Assembly: GCA_964250765.1 (NCBI GenBank)
Contig: CAXUHF010000063.1
Span: forward strand, 1-28,893
Direction of reading: 5' to 3'
From: JBBQVS01 sp964250765
GTDB taxonomy: Bacteria > Chloroflexota > Ktedonobacteria > Ktedonobacterales > Ktedonobacteraceae
Length of the DNA stretch: 28,893 nt
In this document: positions 23,044-28,893 of the stretch, one piece after another
How the letters are laid out: every line of letters starts with the position of its first letter
Position numbering within the stretch: the stretch's first letter is position 1
Notes under the pieces: generated by a model
What the model was told of the DNA's origin: nothing
Seen by the model: the letters and a program-made list of their open reading frames with translations, nothing else
Database searches by the model: none
Made by a program: the position numbers and the translations under genes

Positions 23044-24087
23044 TTACGCCTTTATTTGGCTCCCCTCTTGTGTCAGCAGATGCTGTTTGCGTTCATTCCC
23101 CCAGCGATATCCGCCGAAACTGGAGTCTTCACGTACGACACGATGACAGGGAACAAGAAGCGCGACGGGATTAGCCGCGCATGCTTGTGCCACGGCACGT
23201 GCTTTATTTGCATTCCCAAGCGACATCGCAACTTCACTATACGAGCGTGTCTCGCCGTAGGGGATGGCACGTAACTCTTGCCAGACACGGGATTGGAACG
23301 CGGTGGCTTGAATATCTAATGGTAGGTCAAGGTGCTTCTGCTCGCCATGAAGGTGACGCAGAATAAGCTGCACTTCATGGTCAAGAATACTACTATCATG
23401 CTGAATGTGTGCGGCTGGATATTCTTTGTGTAGGGCGGCTTCAAGTGTTGTATCTGTATCACCAAGCTCTACCGCGCAAATGCCGCGCTCAGTTGTTGCC
23501 ACAAGTAAACGTCCTAATGGGCAATCTACAAGCGTGTAGCATATATCCATGCCTTTGCCACCGTTGCGATAGTTTGTCGGTGTCATACCAAGATGCGTTG
23601 GTGTCTGCTCGTAGAGACGACTGCTGGAACCATAGCCAACATCGTAAAGCGCATGTGTCACGGCTTCACCATCCTTTATGTGTGTCTTCAAACGTGCCAT
23701 ACGTTGTGTCTGAATATACTGACGCGGTGTGACTCCCACCGTACTCTTAAAGAGCCGTTGCAGATGGTAAGGGCTGATATGTACTTGCTTACTCAGTTCT
23801 GCGAGCGTCAAGGTTTCGTCGCTATGTGCCTCGATGTAGCGACATACACTTTGTATCAAGCTGGATGTGTCAGCTTGAACTTCTCCTGGTCTACAGCGTC
23901 GGCAGGGACGGAAACCTGCTTCTTCAGCCGCACGTGTAAACGTAAAGAAGCTCACATGCTCGCGTTTCGGGCGGCGCGAGGGACAAGAGGGCTTGCAATA
24001 AATTCCCGTCGAGCGCACTGCATAGACAAACGTGCCGTCCGCGTGGCTATTCTTCGCTAGCACCGCTTCCCAATATGTCTCGTCCAT
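23044..24087 (-). CDS. ada: Ada protein: DNA methyltransferase and AraC-type regulator
   Basis: A 347-residue bifunctional alkylation-repair protein. The N-terminal zinc domain has Cys31, Cys35, Cys62 and Cys65 (YCKPSCPSRRP; PCRRCRP), which repairs methylphosphotriesters and becomes the activator switch. An AraC helix-turn-helix follows (about 76-176). The C-terminal O6-alkylguanine-DNA methyltransferase domain (about 184-345) has the acceptor Cys314 in PCHRVV. All active cysteines are present, so the full E. coli-type architecture is intact. It can remove methyl groups from DNA and activate the adaptive response. GGAGGGAA precedes the ATG at 24087. No alkA or alkB lies beside it. A REP-like pair follows upstream of its start. 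Confidence 0.95.
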   Translation of the reverse strand: MDETYWEAVLAKNSHADGTFVYAVRSTGIYCKPSCPSRRPKREHVSFFTFTRAAEEAGFRPCRRCRPGEVQADTSSLIQSVCRYIEAHSDETLTLAELSKQVHISPYHLQRLFKSTVGVTPRQYIQTQRMARLKTHIKDGEAVTHALYDVGYGSSSRLYEQTPTHLGMTPTNYRNGGKGMDICYTLVDCPLGRLLVATTERGICAVELGDTDTTLEAALHKEYPAAHIQHDSSILDHEVQLILRHLHGEQKHLDLPLDIQATAFQSRVWQELRAIPYGETRSYSEVAMSLGNANKARAVAQACAANPVALLVPCHRVVREDSSFGGYRWGNERKQHLLTQEGSQIKA

Positions 24088-24119
24088 GATGGCGTTCCCT
24101 CCGTTTGTGATATGCCGAT

Positions 24120-24190
24120 TGTAGGGACCGATTTATCGCGTCCTCGTCGGTGGTCGATTGCCAGAAGGACGCGATAAATCGGTCCCTACA
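24120..24190. repeat. REP-like inverted pair (GTAGGGACCGATTTATCGCGTCC family)
   Basis: Arms 24120-24144 and 24166-24190 are perfect 25-bp complements, spacer 21 nt. This is the cleanest copy of the family seen at 2985, 14142 and 27260. It is in the promoter region of ada. Confidence 0.9.
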
Positions 24191-24320
24191 GCGTTTCCAT
24201 GTCTCTAGCATCATCATAGTACAAAGTGCTGCACGATGCTATCCGATTCTTGCGTTCAATGTTGGTCACAAAAATTTCCCGTTTTGAGCGTCTATCTGGT
24301 AAAGTTTACGTACTGATTAG

Positions 24321-24414
24321 ACCAGGGCACCCGCAAGGGGATGCCCCTCCCATAGACGAGCAGTATAAGACATAATGAGATATGGGAGGGGCATCCCCTT
24401 GCGGGTGCCCTGGT
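24321..24414. repeat. REP-like inverted pair (GGAG-GGGCATCCCC family), 34-bp perfect arms
   Basis: Arms 24321-24354 and 24381-24414 are perfect complements with a 26-nt spacer. Arms match the element at 7047-7134; the spacer sequence differs. The element ends 26 nt before the hydrolase start codon. The rest of 24191-24320 holds the divergent promoters, with no clear boxes. Confidence 0.9.
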
Positions 24415-24440
24415 TTTATTCAGAGAGGAGGAATAAAACA

Positions 24441-25982
24441 ATGACACTCGATAAAGATCATTATCTTGTCAGTAGACATGGCACATTTGATACATCGGGC
24501 AGCCCTCACGCGACAACACAGGCTGACCTTGACTCCCTTTTCTCGACTTTGGCGACCGATAAGAACCGCGATAGATTAGTGTTGCGCTTTCATGGCGGTC
24601 TTGTAGACTTTGAATCTGGTATGCTGGCGGCTGAGGACATCACAAAGCGGTATGCGGACTTGGCGGCGTATCAGGTGTTCTTTCTGTGGCAAACAGCACT
24701 CTTCGATGTTCTGTCGGAAGAAACATTTCTTGATGCAATTTGCCCAAACATCAGTCAGGCGTTCAATGATCCGTTTTTTCAGCAAGTGCTGTTACGCGTG
24801 ACGCAATTCGTGAAGGGCAAAGTCGATGCAGCCAATGGTGGCGCGATTGATCGCTGGCTGGACTTACCCAGTAAGGAAGAGGTCTTGCAGGAATTGCAGA
24901 ATCCAAAGGATGGACAAGAGCCATATTCAGATATCGACTCAACGGCCTTACCAGAGGACACACGGCTCCACAAGCACGAAGAAAAAATATTTCGTGAGCA
25001 TCTCACGTATAATGATCCAGTTTTGAAGCAGCATGCACAAGACCTCGTTACCAAACACGCACCTGTCTCACTTAAAGACAAAGCTTCAGGAAATACCACG
25101 CATGCAAATACAACTACGACAAATGCGCCCTCGTTCTCATTTGAGTTCATAGAGCATTTCCTGACGGAGATAGGCAATGCCGCGCTAGAAGAGGTTGAGA
25201 GGATCGCCAACTTCTTTATTATCGGCAGGTGTATTACTGTCTTGAAACGAGTGCTTGACCGTTTTGCCCACCGCCGCGATCACGGTGTCTTTCCTACCAT
25301 CGTTGAGGAGATATTGCGCGAGTTTTTCGTTGGCAAAATAGGGAAAGAGGTCTGGGATGGCATTAAAAAAGAGGCTACCGACACCTTCGATACCTCCTCT
25401 GGCTACACGGGTACAGCGTTTTTGCGTGGCCTTAAAACATATTGTGAGGCTAACCCGAATGCACATATTACGCTTATTGGGCATAGTGCAGGTGGCATCT
25501 ATATTTGTGAGTTTCTGCAACATGCCCACGCGTTTCTGCCTCAAAACGTCACCTTTGATGTGATTATGCTGGCACCTGCCAATAGCTATAAGCTCTTTTC
25601 CGACACACTCAAATCCTATCAGTCGCGCATTCAAGCAATACGCATTTTTGCCATGAGCGATGACCTGGAGCAGAAGGACGCGCTTATTCCTGGTGTCTAT
25701 CCACTTTCGCTGCTGTACCTTGTGTCCGGCATTCTGGAAGACGAAGCTGATACACCTATTCTGGGCATGCAACGCTATTTTACCGATAAGGCACCCTACA
25801 CGCTACCCGATGTGCAAACCACGTTTTCCTATCTGAACAAATATCAGACCTCACACGTCTGGTCGCTTAGTAGTGGTGGCGATGGTATCTCATCGGATGC
25901 GAAATCGCATGCCACCTTTTACAGCGAAGCGGTCACGATGAATAGCGTGAAATATGCTATTGAGCATGGATTGCATTATTAA
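24441..25982 (+). CDS. Large alpha/beta hydrolase of unknown function
   Basis: A 513-residue cytoplasmic protein. It has an oxyanion-type HGG near residue 51 (VLRFHGGLVDFESG) and a clear nucleophile elbow GHSAG at 347-351 (ITLIGHSAGGIYICEFLQ, Ser349). A likely acid lies in IFAMSDDLE (407-408) and a likely histidine in KSHATF (490). About 290 residues of mostly helical sequence separate the first strand from the nucleophile, including a Thr/Asn-rich linker (about 218-230); this is a far larger insertion than in ordinary esterases. GAGAGGAGGAAT precedes the ATG. The substrate is unknown; lipase, esterase and peptidase are all possible. It is followed by an M20 amidohydrolase after 75 bp. Confidence 0.82.
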   Translation: MTLDKDHYLVSRHGTFDTSGSPHATTQADLDSLFSTLATDKNRDRLVLRFHGGLVDFESGMLAAEDITKRYADLAAYQVFFLWQTALFDVLSEETFLDAICPNISQAFNDPFFQQVLLRVTQFVKGKVDAANGGAIDRWLDLPSKEEVLQELQNPKDGQEPYSDIDSTALPEDTRLHKHEEKIFREHLTYNDPVLKQHAQDLVTKHAPVSLKDKASGNTTHANTTTTNAPSFSFEFIEHFLTEIGNAALEEVERIANFFIIGRCITVLKRVLDRFAHRRDHGVFPTIVEEILREFFVGKIGKEVWDGIKKEATDTFDTSSGYTGTAFLRGLKTYCEANPNAHITLIGHSAGGIYICEFLQHAHAFLPQNVTFDVIMLAPANSYKLFSDTLKSYQSRIQAIRIFAMSDDLEQKDALIPGVYPLSLLYLVSGILEDEADTPILGMQRYFTDKAPYTLPDVQTTFSYLNKYQTSHVWSLSSGGDGISSDAKSHATFYSEAVTMNSVKYAIEHGLHY

Positions 25983-26057
25983 ACTGCGTTCTCGTATCCA
26001 AAATGATACTATGATAGGACATTGTGTATTCCATAGAGCTGGCATAGAGGAGAAACC

Positions 26058-27257
26058 ATGTCCATATCGAACCTTGACCCTTTAAAATCCGAGATAGATG
26101 AGCGTGTACCTGATCTCGTGGCAATGCGGCGCGATCTGCATGAGCATCCCGAACTAGCTTTTGAAGAGGTGCGTACCTCTGGTATCGTTGCGCAACGTCT
26201 GCGCTCTTTAGGATTAGAGGTCCAGACTGGCATCGCCAAAACAGGTGTCGTTGGTCTCTTACGTGGGAGTGCGAGTGGAGCAGACGCGAAAACTATCGCA
26301 ATTCGTGCTGACATGGATGCGCTGCCCATTCACGAAATGAATAGCGTTGATTACCGTTCGCAGACCGATGGCAAGATGCATGCTTGTGGGCATGACGGAC
26401 ATACCTCAATTCTGCTTACCGTTGCCGACGTTCTAAGCAAGCGTCGTGCGGAATTGGCAGGTAACGTCAAATTTATCTTTCAGCCAGCCGAGGAGCAGAT
26501 CGGTGGGGCTGAGCCAATGGTCAAAGAGGGGGCGTTAAACGGCGTTGATGGCATCATCGGTTTGCATCTCATTAGCAATCACCGACTAGGCATGGTTGGC
26601 GTTCGTGCTGGTACCGTCTTCGCCAGTGCCGATAGGTTTGTTTTGACGGTGCATGGCAAGGGTGGACATGCCGCAATGCCAAATGGTGCAGTCGATCCCA
26701 TTGTTGCCTCGGCCTATATCATTACCGCATTGCAGACCTTGATTAGCCGCGAAGTGTCGCCATTCAGCCCGGCCGTTATCACTATCGGCACTATTAACGC
26801 TGGTACGGCCTTCAATATCATCCCTGAAACAGCAGTGTTACAGGGGACGATGCGAGCCTATAGCGTCGAGGACCGCGAAAAACTTTTGCGCCGTATTTCC
26901 GAAGTTGCATCAGGCATCGCCGCATCACTGGGTGCAACATGTGACATCGAGAATTTCGATGGTTGTCCACCATGCACCAACGACCCCGCAATGACGGAGT
27001 TGGTACGCAAGGCTGCGGTTGCTACCGTTGGCGAAAAGAACGTCGATACGAGCGAGAATGTTTTGACGGCAGGTAGCGACGATATGGGTGTTTTCCTCAA
27101 CACCGTCCCCGGTTGCTACTTTATCGTTGGTTCAGGCAATAGGACAAAAGAGACGGACTACCCACACCATCATCCACGCTTTAATGTCGATGAGGACGCG
27201 CTTCCCACTGCCGTCGAAGTGTTGACGCGTGCCGCGCTCGACTTCATTCAAAAATAG
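26058..27257 (+). CDS. M20 family metal-dependent amidohydrolase
   Basis: Hydrolyses an N-acyl or amide bond using a di-metal centre; relatives include N-acyl-L-amino acid amidohydrolase, hippurate hydrolase and IAA-amino acid hydrolase. The 399-residue protein has RRDLHEHPELAFEE (24-37), RADMDALP (83-90), CGHDGH with Cys110 and His112, and PAEEQIGGAEPMV (143-155), plus the dimerisation domain and the final HHHPRFNVDEDAL. The set is typical of the M20D subgroup. No signal peptide, so it is cytoplasmic. GAGGAGAAACC precedes the ATG. It may be co-transcribed with the hydrolase 75 bp upstream, which would suit sequential breakdown of an acylated substrate, but that is inference. Confidence 0.93.
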   Translation: MSISNLDPLKSEIDERVPDLVAMRRDLHEHPELAFEEVRTSGIVAQRLRSLGLEVQTGIAKTGVVGLLRGSASGADAKTIAIRADMDALPIHEMNSVDYRSQTDGKMHACGHDGHTSILLTVADVLSKRRAELAGNVKFIFQPAEEQIGGAEPMVKEGALNGVDGIIGLHLISNHRLGMVGVRAGTVFASADRFVLTVHGKGGHAAMPNGAVDPIVASAYIITALQTLISREVSPFSPAVITIGTINAGTAFNIIPETAVLQGTMRAYSVEDREKLLRRISEVASGIAASLGATCDIENFDGCPPCTNDPAMTELVRKAAVATVGEKNVDTSENVLTAGSDDMGVFLNTVPGCYFIVGSGNRTKETDYPHHHPRFNVDEDALPTAVEVLTRAALDFIQK

Positions 27258-27259
27258 AT

Positions 27260-27377
27260 GTAGGGACCGATGTATCGCGTCCTAGGTGGGGCTTGGGGGA
27301 AATGCGTTAGGGGAACTGCTTGATTTGCCGACATGTTGCCCCTCCACCCCACCCAGGACGCGATACATCGGTCCCTA
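27260..27377. repeat. REP-like inverted pair with long spacer
   Basis: Outer arms GTAGGGACCGATGTATCGCG plus extension (27260-27291 and 27346-27377) pair with one mismatch. The spacer of about 54 nt has its own weaker inverted repeat (AGGGGAAC...GTTGCCCCT). It begins 2 nt after the M20 stop codon. Confidence 0.85.
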
Positions 27378-27382
27378 CCGGT

Positions 27383-27481
27383 CCATATGTCTTGATTGAT
27401 CCCAAAGAGCGAGAGGCTCGGAGTGTACCTCTCGCCCGCATGCACGAGCACCTGCTAGAAGTGTCGTGGCTTGAGGCATGA
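27383..27481 (+). pseudogene. C-terminal remnant of a protein gene, possibly Uma2/DUF820-like
   Basis: The plus strand encodes 33 codons up to TGA at 27479-27481, including YVLIDPKEREARSVPL. This looks like the end of a gene whose upstream part was replaced by the REP-like element. The Y-x-L-I-D-P-x-E-R-E-A string recalls the Uma2 endonuclease family, but the match is too short to be sure. Confidence 0.3.
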
Positions 27482-27671
27482 CTGTCGAAAAAGAGAGACC
27501 GTCATGGCGTGAGTGGTAAACGGAGGACGCGAGCGGAGGCTTTGAGAATGTATGAGTTTCAGAGATAACTCCATGCGCGACCCTACGTCTATTCTGTCTT
27601 GGGAATGTGCTTATTCATAGAGTAGCTCAACTATGTTAAGTGAGGGTTATGCAGGGGTTAAAGTTTGTCGA
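27482..27671. other. Gene-free stretch
   Basis: No coding frame, repeat or regulatory site that I can support. It may hold further remnants of the gene ending at 27481. Confidence 0.4.
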
Positions 27672-27719
27672 TACAAATCGAGGGAAGAGCAACGCATATT
27701 GCTCTTCCCTCGATTTGTA
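27672..27719. terminator. Terminator hairpin, 21-bp perfect stem
   Basis: Arms 27672-27692 and 27699-27719 with a 6-nt loop, ten nt beyond the stop of the leftward secreted-protein gene. Confidence 0.88.
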
Positions 27720-27729
27720 CGTTTACTTG

Positions 27730-28230
27730 TTACCCTTCGCTATTGGCAACAGAATACTTCACTGTTGCCTTGTTATTCGGACCTGAGAAGACGAACGTAG
27801 CACTTAGACTTCCTTTAGCTACATACTGAGGTACAATGAGTAGAGCTTGTTGTTTATCTCCACTACCATATAACGTACCTGACCCTTGGAAGATAGCAAA
27901 GGAGCTGTTATCAGAACCGCAGGAGATGTAACAGAGCTTTGAAGAATAGGATGACTTCCAATTCAAGCCCTTTGGTACCGCTTTATTCAATGTTATTGTT
28001 ATTACACACGTTTCATACTGTGTGTAATTTTCGTAACCTGGTATAGGATTACACTGACTATTAGGTAACGTTGTCGGACTTACTGAGATGGTCGCGTTAT
28101 TGGTACTAGATGAACTCTTCTTTTGAGCAGCTGCTGCGTGAGATACTTTAGGTAGTGCTACTAATGCTCCAAGCAGGATAGCCAAGCAACTCACTAGAGT
28201 GATGGCAGAGAGAATAAGTTTTTTCTTCAC
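27730..28230 (-). CDS. Secreted hypothetical protein
   Basis: A 166-residue protein from a GTG start with AAAGGGGG 8 nt upstream. Lys2-4 and a hydrophobic stretch (5-26) form a signal peptide, with likely cleavage near VSHA-AAA (residue 32). LVSC at 12-15 resembles a lipobox, but the hydrophobic stretch continues past the cysteine, which argues against a lipoprotein. The mature part has a Ser/Asn linker (35-45), then a beta-rich domain with four cysteines (CNPIP, ETCVITI, CYISC) that could form two disulfides, and a C-terminal FVFSGPNNKATVKYSVAN strand. No family is recognised. It is divergent from a truncated TetR gene. Confidence 0.75.
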   Translation of the reverse strand: MKKKLILSAITLVSCLAILLGALVALPKVSHAAAAQKKSSSSTNNATISVSPTTLPNSQCNPIPGYENYTQYETCVITITLNKAVPKGLNWKSSYSSKLCYISCGSDNSSFAIFQGSGTLYGSGDKQQALLIVPQYVAKGSLSATFVFSGPNNKATVKYSVANSEG

Positions 28231-28325
28231 AAGAACACCCCCTTTTTCTAATGTATGTTTATGCAACGAGTTAAGCGGCTAGCCCGAATAAAGCATAGCT
28301 GCTTTTGTTCTATGTGTATATACTA

Positions 28326-28349
28326 AAAGGATACAATTTCTTATCCTTT
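28326..28349. promoter_or_regulatory. Candidate operator palindrome
   Basis: AAAGGATA-N8-TATCCTTT is a perfect 8-bp inverted repeat between the divergent secreted-protein and TetR genes, about 96 bp from the start of the former. Spacing and place fit a repressor operator, but only this single site is seen. Confidence 0.35.
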
Positions 28350-28380
28350 CGTATCATCTAATAAATCTTTTACGCGTGCA

Positions 28381-28893
28381 TTGGGAGTACGAGATATCGC
28401 TGCTGAGGTCGGTATCAAAGCGGCATTAGTTATTCGTTACTTCGGGTCAAAGGACCAACTCTTTGCCGAAGCCGTTACAGAGGCATTTCGCCTTGGAGAC
28501 CTTATGCAAGAGGATAAAAATGGATTAGGTGAACGTCTGGTTCGTTACCTTATGCAGGATGATTCGGATGATACATTTTATCCTGTACTTGCGTTACTGC
28601 GCTCCGCTAGCAGTCCGCAAGGAGCGACATTATTACGTCAGGGGTTAGAGGTACATTTCATTCAGCCACTCGCCGAGTGGCTAGGAGGAGAGGACAGCAA
28701 CCTTCGAGCAAGTTTGATTGCCTCAACACTGCTCGGTGTTGCTATTATGCAAGATGTGCTCTATATCACTCCCCTGACGGAAAGTTCTATCGAATCATTG
28801 GTGAAATATGTTGGGCCTGTCATTCAGAGATATATTGACGGTCCCTACAGGTATCCCTACCAATTTGTTAAACAGCATCATCGGTCCCCACAT
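28381..28893 (+). pseudogene. 5'-truncated TetR-family regulator, runs off the window
   Basis: A frame of 171 codons without a stop from TTG at 28381 to the window end. It begins in the middle of a TetR DNA-binding domain (GVRDIAAEVGIKAALVIRYF, then GSKDQLFAEAV) and continues through a normal ligand-binding domain to about IQRYIDGP. The first helix of the DNA-binding domain, normally about 20-25 residues (ILDAAxxLFAxxGY type), is absent in all frames upstream, where the DNA is AT-rich and carries stops. The 3' end translates REP-like remnants (CGGTCCCTACA), so the native stop also seems lost. It is probably a decayed gene; an unusual start or sequence error is less likely. Confidence 0.6.
28838..28893. 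repeat. Degenerate REP-like fragments at the window end
   Basis: CGGTCCCTACA (28839-28849) and ATCGGTCCCCACA (28880-28892) match, in reverse, the GTAGGGACCGAT ends of the family found at 24120 and elsewhere. The window cuts the element, so its true form is unknown. Confidence 0.45.

Noticed and set aside
25185..25772. 195-codon frame antisense to the large hydrolase, and similar antisense frames opposite the radical SAM, gpsA, ada and DMT genes
   Set aside because: They mirror well-supported genes, lack ribosome binding sites and recognisable domains, and reflect codon bias of the sense gene.

Overview
The window looks like chromosomal DNA from a Chloroflexota bacterium, most likely of the Ktedonobacteria. 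This is inferred from the gene repertoire (a sigma factor with a helix-turn-helix partner, a soluble GAF/chemoreceptor protein, RNase J, HflX, M20 amidohydrolase) and from intergenic DNA full of short inverted repeats; it was not tested by any search. No rRNA, tRNA, CRISPR array, prophage or complete insertion sequence was recognised. The sequence is a draft scaffold: it holds four 10-N gaps and one 100-N gap.

Layout. 1-2960, leftward: gpsA, a short-chain dehydrogenase and a tandem GNAT acetyltransferase. 3109-5271: a UbiG-type methyltransferase facing a two-gene leftward unit of sigma factor plus helix-turn-helix protein. 5272-5820: a repeat-rich gap. 5821-9258, rightward: a radical SAM/SPASM enzyme, a NarL-type response regulator, a 91-residue zinc-ribbon protein and an aquaporin. 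9300-12668: an NAD-dependent epimerase (leftward), a small disordered protein (rightward), then a leftward TetR regulator plus SDR oxidoreductase unit. 12876-14732: a decayed alpha/beta hydrolase, a divergent PadR regulator and a DUF983 membrane protein. 15152-18289: RNase J facing a soluble GAF-chemoreceptor. 18618-24087, all leftward: hflX, cvpA-like, an HD-GYP protein, a DMT transporter and a full-length Ada protein. 24441-27257, rightward: an unusual 513-residue alpha/beta hydrolase and an M20 amidohydrolase. 27383-28893: a small gene remnant, a secreted protein and a 5'-truncated TetR gene running off the end.

The most striking layer is between the genes. One set of repeats recurs and has the architecture of REP elements served by RAYT transposases: a GTAG or GGAG tetranucleotide next to an imperfect palindrome, usually paired in inverted orientation. 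A second set is two 121-123 bp elements with near-identical termini and shared internal motifs. A third set is locus-specific, near-perfect 14-35 bp hairpins at gene ends, probably terminators, some reaching into the last codons of one or both convergent genes. All four 10-N gaps fall inside such hairpins and are edged by low-complexity sequence, so those bases are probably unreliable.

Most genes are ordinary housekeeping or stress functions: lipid precursor synthesis, mRNA decay, ribosome rescue, DNA alkylation repair and signalling. Apart from sigma/HTH and TetR/SDR there is little operon structure. No multi-gene novel system is proven; the best candidates for follow-up are the REP-like elements, the 121-123 bp elements, the orphan radical SAM enzyme and the large hydrolase.
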